Below are positions 1-8,008 of a DNA stretch of 46,924 nucleotides, in pieces. This DNA is from an uncultured Oscillibacter sp. (GTDB taxonomy: Bacteria > Bacillota > Clostridia > Oscillospirales > Oscillospiraceae), in contig CAJTMG010000023.1 of assembly GCA_910577405.1 (NCBI GenBank), positions 1 to 46,924 of the forward strand, in the 5' to 3' direction. The first letter of the stretch is position 1; every line of letters begins with the position of its first letter. Position numbers and translations under genes: made by a program. The notes below the pieces were generated by a model that was given only the letters and a program-made list of their open reading frames with translations, was not told the DNA's origin and did no database searches.

Positions 1-78
1 CGTTGTATCGCTATTTGGGCTGCTATTCGCGCTTAACTCATGTAGACACTATCTAAATAGATTTCCTATTATTTTCGG

Positions 79-103
79 CCCGGGAACCAGGAGGATTCCC
101 GGG
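79..103 (-). terminator. Possible terminator hairpin after the creatininase-family gene
   Basis: A perfect 8-bp inverted repeat (CCCGGGAA at 79-86, TTCCCGGG at 96-103) lies just past the stop of the leftmost gene. On the minus strand the stem is followed by an A-rich rather than U-rich run, so it is not a textbook intrinsic terminator. It may only protect the 3' end. Confidence 0.35.
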
Positions 104-115
104 ACCTCAGTCTGC

Positions 116-1078
116 TCAGTATTCCAGAGTGTAGATATGACGGCCGCCGGGCACATTGGGTCCCTTGATCACGGCTTCGATATCCTCACGGCTGCGCTGG
201 GTCATCTTGTCGATGGGCGGAAGCTCACCGGCGGGATATTTCTCCAGAATGTCGTTGACCAGCTTGGTGAGGTAATCCAGCGTGCGTTCCACACCAGCTC
301 TGGCCTTCGCGCCGTCAGCCTTGCGTGCATCGCCGATTACGCCTTCGGGCTGGCAGATGCACTCCATGCCGCAGGAGCCGAACGCGTTGTACCACTTGAT
401 GGGGCCCGCGCCGTCTTCCGCGGAGGTGTTGATGTGTCCGGGAGGCAGCATGGGAGCCTTTTCGACCTTGATGGCGTCCTCCATGTGGATGAACTCCGGG
501 AACAGCTCCAGGCACCAGCTCTGCTCCACCTCGTCGGCGTGTACGAACGGGTCTTCATACGGGCCGCCCTTGTCCTTGGTGTACATCTGATCTCCGGCGC
601 AGTTCCAGAAGTGGGTGTACAGAACGATGCCGGGCACCTGCCACTTTTTGCCGAAGGTGTGGATGGCCAGAGGGATAACGTAGTCCTGACCGTGGCCGTT
701 GACGATGATGATCTTGCGGAAGCCGGTGTTCCAGAAGCCAGCGAGAACATAAGCGATATAATCCGCCAGGATCTTCTCAGGGATCATGATGGTGCCCTTT
801 TGACCCAGGTGATGATAGGGGTGAGAGCCGTACCAGATGGGCTGCGCCACGGTAGCCCCGGTGCGCTCGGCCACCAGTTCGCAGAGCCGGGTATCCAGGT
901 AGGTGTCCTCGCCGTAGGGAGCGGAGGGGCCGTGGTTCTCGGTGGAGCCGATGGGCAGCAGCAGAACGTCGTTCTTCTTCAGACGCTCTTCCACCATCTT
1001 GGTCGTCATGTTCTGGTAGTAGATACCATCCTGCTTTTCCATGTGCCCCCCGGTTGCGGGCAGATTCCAATTTGCCAT
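116..1078 (-). CDS. iolN: Creatininase-family metal hydrolase, probable 3-dehydro-scyllo-inosose hydrolase
   Basis: This 320-residue protein belongs to the creatininase/creatinine amidohydrolase fold. Visible metal-site residues are GSTENHG (Glu47, His49), GEDTYLD (Asp58), NGHGQ (His129) and HADEVEQS (His180, Glu183). The start at 1078 has AAGGAGG nine bases upstream. The gene follows the zinc dehydrogenase by only 52 bp, so the two form one transcript. In Thermotoga maritima a creatininase-family enzyme (IolN) opens the ring of 3-dehydro-scyllo-inosose made by a zinc dehydrogenase (IolM). The same pairing here, and the resemblance of both proteins to those families, suggests an inositol-catabolic role in the cytoplasm. 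The specific substrate is inferred; a creatininase or other cyclic-amide hydrolase remains possible. Further pathway genes would lie beyond the left edge. Confidence 0.72.
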   Translation of the reverse strand: MANWNLPATGGHMEKQDGIYYQNMTTKMVEERLKKNDVLLLPIGSTENHGPSAPYGEDTYLDTRLCELVAERTGATVAQPIWYGSHPYHHLGQKGTIMIPEKILADYIAYVLAGFWNTGFRKIIIVNGHGQDYVIPLAIHTFGKKWQVPGIVLYTHFWNCAGDQMYTKDKGGPYEDPFVHADEVEQSWCLELFPEFIHMEDAIKVEKAPMLPPGHINTSAEDGAGPIKWYNAFGSCGMECICQPEGVIGDARKADGAKARAGVERTLDYLTKLVNDILEKYPAGELPPIDKMTQRSREDIEAVIKGPNVPGGRHIYTLEY

Positions 1079-1130
1079 AGAAATTTTCCTCCTTAAAAAT
1101 GATCTCCGCTTGATATGGATTGAACTGTGA

Positions 1131-2309
1131 TTATTTTGCGAGACGGGGATACTCGGTAGAGACCAGGACCTTGCCGGCCATGATCTTCATACCCTCGTCG
1201 ATATCTTCCAGGTTATAGCGGCCGGTACACATCTTCCGCATATCGATACGACCGGAGGCCATCAGCGCGATCACGTCGGGATAGATGCCCTGACCAGACT
1301 GACCATTAGAGCCGGCAATCAAAGCGGCGTTCCACTGCCAGCCGAACACGTCCACGGGGGTCAGGCCGACGGTATGACCAATCTGGGCTGTTTTTCCGCC
1401 GATTGCCAGGGATTTGGCCATAACGGGGTAAGTAAACTTGGTCGCGCCTGCGCACTCGGCAAAGAGGGAGATGCCCGCGCCGTTGGTAATGTCCATAATC
1501 AGCTCAGCCTGCTCGTCAGCGGATTTGAAGCTGGTGGGATCATAGACCATATCCGCGCCGCAAGCCTTTGCCAGCTCGATACGCTCAGGAACGCTCTCAA
1601 AGGCAATGAGCTTGGCCGCGCCGGAGGTTTTCAGCAGCTGGATGGCAGCCAGACCGATGGGGCCACAGCCGAAGACCGCCGCGTGACCGCCGGGACGAAG
1701 ACCGCCCGCCCGGACAAAAATGCCGTTATAGGCCACGCCGGTCGGTTCTACCATGGCGCCCAGTTCGAAAGCGGTCATCTTGTCGCCGCCGTAGAAATTC
1801 ATAATATCATTGAGCTTGTAGCAGTATTTTGCGTTGACCGCGGCATATTCAGCGAAGCCGCCGTCATAGGTCAGGCCGGGCTCTTCCAGGTCCTTGCACT
1901 GGTTGAACATCCCCCGGCGGCAGGCGTCGCACTGACCGCACCAATGCATGGATTCCACGGACACCAGGTCGCCCACGGCCAGTTTCCGGACATTTTTGCC
2001 GACTTCCACAATCTCGCCGGAGAACTCGTGACCGGTGATAATGGGATACTTGCTGTGGCCGTCGTACATGGTATAGCCGTCGGCGTCCGTCCGGAGCAGA
2101 TGCTGGTCAGTACCGCAGATGCCGGCCGCTCCGACCTTCAAGAGGACCTGGTCGTCGCCGCAGACGGGCATGGGCCGGTCCACAACAGAGCCATGAATAT
2201 TCTTCCAGATTTTGTTGCCCCGGAGCGCGCGCCCGGTTTCCTTCTCGCGGTCGGAGAGGACGTAGCCTTCCCGAGGCGCATACTCGGCTTCCACATAAAA
2301 TGCCCGCAT
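1131..2309 (-). CDS. iolM: Zinc-binding medium-chain dehydrogenase, probable scyllo-inosose 3-dehydrogenase
   Basis: A 392-residue medium-chain alcohol dehydrogenase. The GroES-like domain has the catalytic zinc ligands Cys65 (GICGTD) and His94-Glu95 (GHEFSG). A structural-zinc lobe follows, with Cys124, 127, 130 and 138. The Rossmann domain begins at GCGPIGLAA near residue 213. The long N-terminal extension (about 35 residues before the first strand) and the SGQGIYPDVIALMASGRID-type C-terminal region resemble the T. maritima scyllo-inosose 3-dehydrogenase. It would oxidise scyllo-inosose with NAD+ to the 3-dehydro compound for the adjacent hydrolase. The start has TAGGAGG seven bases upstream. 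A 471-bp gap separates it from the AraC gene, whose own terminator lies in that gap, so this pair probably has its own promoter. Substrate assignment is by resemblance and context. Confidence 0.72.
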   Translation of the reverse strand: MRAFYVEAEYAPREGYVLSDREKETGRALRGNKIWKNIHGSVVDRPMPVCGDDQVLLKVGAAGICGTDQHLLRTDADGYTMYDGHSKYPIITGHEFSGEIVEVGKNVRKLAVGDLVSVESMHWCGQCDACRRGMFNQCKDLEEPGLTYDGGFAEYAAVNAKYCYKLNDIMNFYGGDKMTAFELGAMVEPTGVAYNGIFVRAGGLRPGGHAAVFGCGPIGLAAIQLLKTSGAAKLIAFESVPERIELAKACGADMVYDPTSFKSADEQAELIMDITNGAGISLFAECAGATKFTYPVMAKSLAIGGKTAQIGHTVGLTPVDVFGWQWNAALIAGSNGQSGQGIYPDVIALMASGRIDMRKMCTGRYNLEDIDEGMKIMAGKVLVSTEYPRLAK

Positions 2310-2637
2310 AATAAACCTCCTAAAGTTCTGAAAATCTTACGGTATTGCCCAAAAATTACTTTATTCTCTCCACTTCCTTGCTCTTGACATGAACAATTAT
2401 GACATTTTTTCATGGGGATGGCTATATCTTTCTTGTGGAATTTTCCCCTCCAACCGGGTTTTTTCAGGCTTTTTACTGATCGGGCTAGCATTTCTTGCTT
2501 TTTCACCTTTCCGGCAAAAAACCGGCGTCAAAAAAAGAAGCGTGAGAAGGGGCGGGTTTGGACTGCTTTCGGGAAATTTTGGAGACTTTCTACAGTTTGC
2601 ACCCGTTTTTCTATATCGAACTGTAAATAACGCACAG
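2310..2637 (-). promoter_or_regulatory. Upstream region of the iolM-iolN pair, with a TGACAT direct repeat
   Basis: This region has no credible gene. It contains two TGACAT copies (2385-2390 and 2400-2405) spaced 15 bp apart, about 80 bp upstream of the dehydrogenase start. Such direct repeats are the kind of site that AraC-family activators bind, and an AraC gene lies immediately upstream. No good minus-strand -35/-10 pair was identified. Confidence 0.35.
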
Positions 2638-2668
2638 AAAAAGGCCGGCAGAGCAGCAGCCCCGCCGG
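2638..2668 (-). terminator. Intrinsic terminator of the araC-type gene
   Basis: A 10-bp stem with two G-U pairs (2645-2654 with 2659-2668) and a 4-base loop is followed on the minus strand by CC and five T residues. It lies 113 bp past the regulator's stop and separates it from the dehydrogenase pair. Confidence 0.75.
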
Positions 2669-2780
2669 TAGCGCAAATCAGTGATATTCAAGGAACCATC
2701 TGTATAATATGATAAATCTTGCTGAAAAGTGCTGGTTTCAGCCTTCAGGGCAGGGGAAAACAGGCATTTCTTGCGGAAAA

Positions 2781-3662
2781 TCAGGGCAAACCGGAGGCGC
2801 CCGCAAGGTAGAAACTCCGATAGCTGCTGGGGGACATACCGATATACTTGGAGAACATACGGTCGAAGTGGTTGGGATTTCCATAGCCCACGGCCAGGGA
2901 GATGCTGGTAATGGAGAGATCGGTGGAAATCAGGAGTGTCTGCGCCTCCCCGAGCCGACGCCGGAGCATATACTGTTTTGGAGAATAACCGGTCTGCTGC
3001 TTGAAGACATGAGCGAGGTAATAGATACTGATATGGAGTGCGTCGGAGATATCCTGAAGGGTAAGGTCTTCGGAGTAATGGGCATTGATGTAAGCCTTGA
3101 CCCGTTCGGCAATCAGGTTGCTCTTGCTGACGCCCACGGGATTCTCCTGGGTACACCTCCGGCTGAGAATCATCAGAATAGAGCTGACGAGCCCGGCGGT
3201 GAGGTAGTTGCAGGTTTCCACGGAGTCCACAGGGTCTTCCGCCAGGAGGTCAAAGATGGAGATCATCAGGAAGTCCACCATGTCCGCAAAGACGCCGGCG
3301 GGGAAGACGGGCACGGTATCAGCGTCTACGAAGTGATTCAGAGGCAGGCCCTTGACATGAAGATCGGTCATGGCGATGCTGAGCATATTGAGGTCGACGC
3401 TTCTTGCCGGGTCCTCGTCGTGCAGAATTCCAGCGTTGCAGAGGACGAGGTCGCCCTGGCGGATGGGGTAGCGGGTTTCCTCCACGATATAGCTGCCGGA
3501 GCCGGTACGGACGAAGAGAAGCTCGCAGAAATTATCATGCTTATGGAGGACTCTTGGATGGATGGTGGTACTGGCGTCGATTTTACTGGCGGAGAGCAGT
3601 CTGGGGGGTCTGGCCCCTGCGATGCCTGCGGCGTAGTCGGACGCGGCGAATTTCTGAATCAT
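2781..3662 (-). CDS. AraC/XylS-family transcriptional regulator
   Basis: A 293-residue regulator. An N-terminal cupin-like sensor half is seen around VLHKHDNFCELLFVRTG. It is followed by the C-terminal double helix-turn-helix, with LTLQDISDALHISIYYLAHV as the first helix pair and the family signature ending in GYGNPNHFDRMFSKYIGMSP. The start at 3662 is preferred because AAAGGG lies eight bases upstream. An ATG at 3704 in frame has no ribosome site and sits only about 13 bases from the predicted transcription start. The gene is oriented the same way as the downstream iolM-iolN-like pair, so it is the likely regulator of that pair, with inositol or a derivative as a plausible ligand (inference). 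Confidence 0.88.
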   Translation of the reverse strand: MIQKFAASDYAAGIAGARPPRLLSASKIDASTTIHPRVLHKHDNFCELLFVRTGSGSYIVEETRYPIRQGDLVLCNAGILHDEDPARSVDLNMLSIAMTDLHVKGLPLNHFVDADTVPVFPAGVFADMVDFLMISIFDLLAEDPVDSVETCNYLTAGLVSSILMILSRRCTQENPVGVSKSNLIAERVKAYINAHYSEDLTLQDISDALHISIYYLAHVFKQQTGYSPKQYMLRRRLGEAQTLLISTDLSITSISLAVGYGNPNHFDRMFSKYIGMSPSSYRSFYLAGASGLP

Positions 3663-3724
3663 ACCGTAGACCCTTTCCGGCGGAGCGCCTGTATTTTGCG
3701 ACATACTGCATGAAATATAGTATC

Positions 3725-3754
3725 AGCATATCACCAGCGGGCGGCCTATGTCAA
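3725..3754 (-). promoter_or_regulatory. Sigma-A promoter of the araC-type gene
   Basis: TTGACA (minus strand, 3749-3754), an 18-bp spacer and TATGCT (3725-3730), with TG one base upstream of the -10. Transcription would start near 3718, which supports the internal start codon at 3662. Confidence 0.7.
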
Positions 3755-3857
3755 ATACAAACACAAAAAGGGGCAAAATTGGCAGGAATCCGACAGAAGG
3801 CTTTGTTATGATTAAGTACATATTGGAGAGAAAAAGGATTCTGGCGGATTGCGGTTT

Positions 3858-4463
3858 TCAGGAGGTCGTCGCCTCTTCAAAGCGTTCCGCGCGGTAACGG
3901 AAGGTCGACAGGGGCATACCGCATTCCTTGGCGGCGGCGGTACCGGTGATTGCGCCGGCCTTCCAACGGTGGTACGCGCTGGGATAATTTTCAGGCAGGG
4001 GTCTGGGCGGGCGGCCGAAACGAACCCCGCGGGCTTTGGCGGCAGCAATCCCCTGTTCCTGCCGTTTACGGATATTTTCGCGTTCACTCTGGGCGACAAA
4101 GGAAAGGATCTGAAGGACCAGGTCTGCAATAAAGGTGCCCATCAGGTCCTTGCCGTTGCGGGTATCCAAAAGGGGCATATCAATGACGCAGATATCAACG
4201 CGGATTTCCTTGGTCAGGATCCGCCACTGATTCTGAATTTCCGCGTAATTGCGGCCCAGGCGGTCGATGCTGAGGACATAGAGCAGGTCGCCCTCCCGAA
4301 GCCGGCGGACAAGGCGTTTATACTGGGGGCGGTCGAAATCTTTACCGGACTGTTTATCCATAAAGATATTATGACGCGGGACGGCTTTTTCCTGCAAGGC
4401 AATCCGTTGGCGGTCTTCATTCTGGTCCGTACTGGATACGCGTATATACCCATAATTCTGCAT
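3858..4463 (-). CDS. Small serine recombinase (resolvase/invertase family)
   Basis: A 201-residue site-specific recombinase. The N-terminal catalytic domain begins GYIRVSSTDQ, with Ser10 in the position of the nucleophile and Arg8 beside it. SIDRLGRN carries the conserved arginine pair. ENIRKRQEQGIAAAK is the start of the long E helix. A short C-terminal helix-turn-helix (GTAAAKECGMPLSTF) binds DNA. Length is typical of Tn3 resolvases and DNA invertases. AAGGAGG lies seven bases before the start. Immediately upstream are two AT-rich palindromes that could be its binding sites. No transposase or obvious invertible promoter flanks it, so it may be a remnant of a mobile element or a resident resolvase. 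Confidence 0.9.
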   Translation of the reverse strand: MQNYGYIRVSSTDQNEDRQRIALQEKAVPRHNIFMDKQSGKDFDRPQYKRLVRRLREGDLLYVLSIDRLGRNYAEIQNQWRILTKEIRVDICVIDMPLLDTRNGKDLMGTFIADLVLQILSFVAQSERENIRKRQEQGIAAAKARGVRFGRPPRPLPENYPSAYHRWKAGAITGTAAAKECGMPLSTFRYRAERFEEATTS

Positions 4464-4487
4464 GACTGTACCTCCTTGTAAAGACAG

Positions 4488-4529
4488 TAAAACATATTTT
4501 AGGGAAAAGGTGCCAAAACATATATTTTA
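4488..4529. repeat. Twin AT-rich palindromes upstream of the serine recombinase
   Basis: TAAAACATATTTTA (4488-4501) and AAAACATATATTTTA (4515-4529) are two near-identical imperfect palindromes about 27 bp apart, directly upstream of the recombinase start. Resolvase res subsites are dimer-binding inverted repeats, so these are candidate binding sites. They could equally be autoregulatory operators. Confidence 0.4.
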
Positions 4530-4711
4530 CCGTATAGGGGGACAGTTTGTCTTCTTTTGTCGGCAAATTTTAACAACTGTTCAGGCCTGTTTTTTTATGT
4601 ATGCCAATTCAGCCGCAAAAATGAAGCCATGCGGAGAAGGTTTGGAAGGGAAACGTTTTCAGGAAACACGGACGGAAACCTGTCAGGGAAAAGCAAAGCA
4701 GCCCGAATTTT

Positions 4712-4788
4712 ATCAAAAGACGCGTTTCAGCAGGAAACAGGGCAGTCCGTCCCATCAAAAGACATATTTCAGCAGGAAGCAAAACAGT
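4712..4788. repeat. Imperfect 35-bp direct repeat at the 3' end of the membrane-protein gene
   Basis: The segments at 4712-4746 and 4754-4788 match at 28 of 35 positions and are offset by 42 bp (14 codons). One copy encodes the last residues and stop of the membrane protein; the other lies just past the stop and would encode nearly the same tail (CFLLKRVF-stop). Confidence 0.6.
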
Positions 4789-5258
4789 ACCAGCGAAAAA
4801 AGTACAGCCCAGACCAGGAACGCGTCTCCATCCATACTCGAGCGGTCCCGGCGTCTGACGGCTAGCGCAATCAGCCCCCACCAGACAACCATATCGGCAA
4901 GGGCAAGCAGTCCAAAAATGTCCATAGGCAGCCGAAGCCGCGCCAGCAGTCCGCCGAAGGCATTCTCTCCGAAGAGGTCTGCGGCGAGGTAATAAGCGGA
5001 CGCGGTGCCTCCCAGAACAAGGAAGACGGCCAGAAAGACTTTCCAGGTCCGGAAGTTGAATTTCTGCAAGCGTCTGAAGAGCCGTTCTTTCCGCCGTTTC
5101 CGGACAGAATCCAGCTCCCTCTGTTTTTTCCGCCCCGCGATTTTCTCTGACAACTCCCGGCAGGCCTCCGGCGGCAGGTTCGCTTTCCGCATAACGTTCT
5201 CCGCGGTCTGGAAGTCGTTCCGGGCAATGAGCTGTTCAATACGTTCTCTGTCGTTCAT
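4755..5258 (-). CDS. Unknown membrane protein with three predicted transmembrane segments
   Basis: This 167-residue protein is not recognised. Residues 1-65 are charged and helical (MNDRERIEQLIARNDF onward, then KKQRELDSVRKRRKER). Three hydrophobic stretches follow: VFLAVFLVLGGTASAYYLA, a second around FGLLALADMVVWWGLIALAV, and a third at the C-terminus (VLFSLVLFCFLLKYVF). The start at 5258 is chosen because TGGAGG lies six bases upstream; a longer reading frame upstream would run into the aminotransferase gene. The 3' end is part of an imperfect tandem duplication. The gene follows ilvE by 73 bp on the same strand but is probably separated from it by a weak hairpin. No function can be assigned. 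Confidence 0.65.
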   Translation of the reverse strand: MNDRERIEQLIARNDFQTAENVMRKANLPPEACRELSEKIAGRKKQRELDSVRKRRKERLFRRLQKFNFRTWKVFLAVFLVLGGTASAYYLAADLFGENAFGGLLARLRLPMDIFGLLALADMVVWWGLIALAVRRRDRSSMDGDAFLVWAVLFSLVLFCFLLKYVF

Positions 5259-5270
5259 GGCGGGCCTCCA

Positions 5271-5307
5271 GAAAAGAACAAGGGGAGAACCCGGACGGAT
5301 TCCCCCC
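5271..5307 (-). terminator. Possible weak terminator after ilvE
   Basis: A G-rich/C-rich hairpin (5282-5289 with about 5301-5307), followed on the minus strand by TTGTTCTTTT. The stem is imperfect and the U tract is broken. Confidence 0.4.
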
Positions 5308-5331
5308 ATAATGAAAGCTGCGGTATAAAAA

Positions 5332-6408
5332 TCAAGCCTCGCAGACGGGAACAACCCAGCCCTTTTCATCAGGCAGGCGGCCCCACTGGATTCCGGTCAT
5401 GGTATCATAGAGCTTCTGGGTCACATCGCCGATCTTACCGTCGTTGATAAAGACCTTGTCGCCCTTCCAGTCAAGCTCCTTGACGGGAGAGACCACGGCG
5501 GCGGTACCGGTACCGAAGACCTCTTCCAGACGGCCCTCATGACCAGCCTTCATCACGTCCTCGATGGCCAGTTTGCCTTCAATGACCTCATAGCCCCAGT
5601 CCTTCAGCAGCTCGATGCAGCTCCGACGGGTGACGCCGGGGAGGACGGTTCCAGAGCAGGCGGCGGTGTAGATCTTGCCGTCGATTTTGAACATGATATT
5701 CATCGCGCCGACTTCCTCGACATACTTCTTCTCCACGCCGTCCAGCCAGAGGACCTGCGCGAAGCCCTTTTCCTCCGCCAGCGCGCCGGCCTTGAGGGAA
5801 GCCGCGTAGTTGCCGCCGCACTTGGTGAAGCCCGTCAGACCGGGAGCGGCACGGATGTACTCGTCCTCCACATAGATCCGGATGGGGTCCAGGCCCTCAG
5901 CGTAGTAGGCGCCGGAGGGAGCGCAGATAATGCAGAAGGTGTAATTATGGCTTGCGTGAACGCCCATACCGACGTCAGTAGCGATCACGAAGGGGCGGAT
6001 GTACAGGGAAGTGCCGTCGCTGTGGGGCACCCAATCCTTGTCGACTTCCACCAGGGCCTTGACCGCCTGCACGAAGTCGTCCACGGGAATGGTGGGGATG
6101 CACATACGCTCGGAGGAATCCTGCATTCTCTGACCGTTGCAGTCAGGGCGGAAGAGCTGAATCCGGCCGCTTTCTGCCCGGTAAGCCTTAAGGCCCTCGA
6201 AAAGCTCCTGGGCGTAATGGAAGACGACGCAGGCGGGGTCCATCTGGAAGGGTGCGTAAGGAACCACCCGGGCGTCATGCCAGCCCTGTTCGGGGGAGTA
6301 GTCCATTACAAACATATGGTCCGAGAAAATCTTGCCAAAGCCCAGTTTGCTTTCATCAGCGGGTTTCGTTTTCGGCGTGCTGGTTTTTACAGTTTTGATA
6401 TCCAACAT
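5332..6408 (-). CDS. ilvE: Branched-chain amino acid aminotransferase
   Basis: A 358-residue class IV PLP aminotransferase of the longer BCAT type. It interconverts leucine, isoleucine and valine with their 2-oxo acids, using glutamate/2-oxoglutarate. The PLP-binding lysine is Lys196 in GFTKCGGNYAAS. EEVGAMNIMF and GTGTAAVVSPV are the usual substrate and cofactor loops. Start 6408 has AGGAG eight bases upstream; an in-frame ATG at 6450 lacks a ribosome site. A strong promoter lies 68 bp upstream. No T-box motif is visible in the leader, which is only about 60 nt long. The gene stands apart from other ilv/leu genes. Confidence 0.95.
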   Translation of the reverse strand: MLDIKTVKTSTPKTKPADESKLGFGKIFSDHMFVMDYSPEQGWHDARVVPYAPFQMDPACVVFHYAQELFEGLKAYRAESGRIQLFRPDCNGQRMQDSSERMCIPTIPVDDFVQAVKALVEVDKDWVPHSDGTSLYIRPFVIATDVGMGVHASHNYTFCIICAPSGAYYAEGLDPIRIYVEDEYIRAAPGLTGFTKCGGNYAASLKAGALAEEKGFAQVLWLDGVEKKYVEEVGAMNIMFKIDGKIYTAACSGTVLPGVTRRSCIELLKDWGYEVIEGKLAIEDVMKAGHEGRLEEVFGTGTAAVVSPVKELDWKGDKVFINDGKIGDVTQKLYDTMTGIQWGRLPDEKGWVVPVCEA

Positions 6409-6475
6409 AGCGCAATCTCCTATCTGTATAAAATTCCGGGCAATCAGCAAGAAAGTCCGGTTGCCTGCACGTTAA

Positions 6476-6504
6476 ATTATATGCCGTGCAGCCCGCAAAG
6501 TCAA
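6476..6504 (-). promoter_or_regulatory. Sigma-A promoter of ilvE
   Basis: TTGACT (6499-6504, minus strand), a 17-bp spacer and a perfect TATAAT (6476-6481). The predicted start near 6469 gives a leader of about 60 nt. The rest of the 6409-6816 gap holds no convincing gene; no clear plus-strand promoter for the serpin was found in it. Confidence 0.85.
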
Positions 6505-6816
6505 GAGCGGATAAGGGGACGCAGGTACAGGAAGGGGCGTCAAAGGGCGTAAATTACTCTGTGAAAGAGCCGATAAACATACGCAGCCGGACCATGGAGC
6601 CTGCCCGCGTCCCCGCTGGACTGCCGGAAAGACGAAAAACGGAGCGCGGATTTTGGGGGCAAACCAAGGCCGTATAAGACCCAAGCCGGAAAAACTTTCT
6701 AAAGGACCAGATATTGCGAAACCAAAAGGTCTGGAAAATCGTCTGTAAAGGCAGGAGGACTGTCCCGGAATCCGCAAAAAAATCCCTGTACGAAAAGAGA
6801 TCAAGGAGGAATTTCT

Positions 6817-8004
6817 ATGACAAAACGAATCACCGCACTGATTCTGACGCTGCTGCTGTTAACCGGGTGCGGCAGCCCGAAGAACCTCGCGCCCAGACAG
6901 ACGGCAGAAGCAGGAGAGATCCCGGACGCGGAAGCGCTGATGGACTTCTCACTGTCGCTATTGCGGGAGAACTGGGGCGAGAATGTGCTGATATCGCCGC
7001 TGTCCATTCTGTGCGCCCTGGGCATGACGGCAAACGGCGCGGCAGGGGAGACGCTGGCACAGATGGAGGACGTTCTGGGCGTACCGGCGGCGCGTCTGAA
7101 CGAAGACCTGGGGGCCTGGATGGGCAGTTATGCAGAAGACGAAAATCTGAAGCTGGCAAATTCCCTCTGGTTCCGGGACGACGGGAGTTTCCAGCTGGAG
7201 GAAGCCTTTCTGGAGACGGCGGGCAGTGTCTACGGCGCGGAGGTCTTCCCGTCGAAGCTGGACGCGGAAACGGCAGGGCAAATCAACCAATGGGTAAAGA
7301 AGCACACCGACGGCATGATCGAGCGCATTGCAGAGGAAATTCCGGAAGAAGCGGTGCTGTATCTGATCAACGCCCTGTCTCTGGACGCGGAATGGGAGAA
7401 TATCTACAGACAGGATCAGATACTGGACCGCGAATTCACCACGGAAGAGGGACTCAAACAACCGGCGGAGCTGATGTATTCCATGGAAGGACTGTACATG
7501 GAGGACGACCACGCGCAGGGGTTCCTGAAGCCGTACAAGGGAGGCCGATGGGCATTCGGGGCGCTCTTGCCGGAGGAAGGGCTTGCGTTGGAGGATTACG
7601 CGGCCAGCCTGACGGGAGCACATCTGCGGGAGCTTCTGGACGCGAAAGAGACTTTGGTCGAGACGGCCATCCCGAAATTCAGGGCCGACTGCTCACGGAC
7701 CCTGAACGACAGTCTGACAGCGTTGGGGATGCGGGATGCTTTTGATATGAGCAAGGCGGATTTCAGCGGCATGGGAATCAGCAGCGCAGGCCCGTTGTAT
7801 ATCAGCAAGGTCCTGCACAAGACCAGCATAGCAGTAGACGAACGGGGCACAAAAGCAGGGGCGGTCACGGCAGTAGCGATGGAAGCAGGCGGCGCGGCCC
7901 CGAATCCGAACACAGTGTATCTGACCCGGCCCTTCCTGTATATGCTGGTGGACCTGGAAACGAATCTGCCCGTTTTTATCGGCGCGGTGACGACATTGAA
8001 ATAA
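6817..8004 (+). CDS. Lipoprotein serpin (serine protease inhibitor)
   Basis: A 395-residue serpin. A signal peptide ends in the lipobox LLTG-Cys (Cys21), so the inhibitor should be anchored on the outer face of the cytoplasmic membrane. The serpin core has ENVLISPLSILCALGM, LYLINALSLDAEWE and the breach/hinge segment VDERGTKAGAVTAVAM. The reactive loop then runs through an Ala/Gly/Pro/Asn-rich stretch to YLTRPFLYMLVD. The hinge keeps small residues, as expected of an inhibitory serpin rather than a non-inhibitory one. The exact P1 residue cannot be fixed by eye; the loop's small residues would suit an elastase-like target. AAGGAGG lies eight bases before the start. It is a single-gene unit with a strong hairpin after it. 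Confidence 0.92.
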   Translation: MTKRITALILTLLLLTGCGSPKNLAPRQTAEAGEIPDAEALMDFSLSLLRENWGENVLISPLSILCALGMTANGAAGETLAQMEDVLGVPAARLNEDLGAWMGSYAEDENLKLANSLWFRDDGSFQLEEAFLETAGSVYGAEVFPSKLDAETAGQINQWVKKHTDGMIERIAEEIPEEAVLYLINALSLDAEWENIYRQDQILDREFTTEEGLKQPAELMYSMEGLYMEDDHAQGFLKPYKGGRWAFGALLPEEGLALEDYAASLTGAHLRELLDAKETLVETAIPKFRADCSRTLNDSLTALGMRDAFDMSKADFSGMGISSAGPLYISKVLHKTSIAVDERGTKAGAVTAVAMEAGGAAPNPNTVYLTRPFLYMLVDLETNLPVFIGAVTTLK

Positions 8005-8008
8005 GCAG

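Noticed and set aside
2384..2389. A perfect TTGACA on the plus strand.
   Set aside because: No suitable -10 follows at 16-18 bp and no plus-strand gene begins there.
2389..2712. A 107-codon plus-strand frame in the iolM upstream region.
   Set aside because: It overlaps the araC terminator, lacks a ribosome site and has no credible protein character.
5259..5369. A longer start for the 167-residue membrane protein.
   Set aside because: The extension overlaps the end of ilvE and lacks a ribosome site, whereas 5258 has TGGAGG.
6409..6816. A branched-chain T-box ahead of ilvE.
   Set aside because: The strong promoter at 6476-6504 leaves only about 60 nt of leader, and no T-box motif is present on the minus strand.
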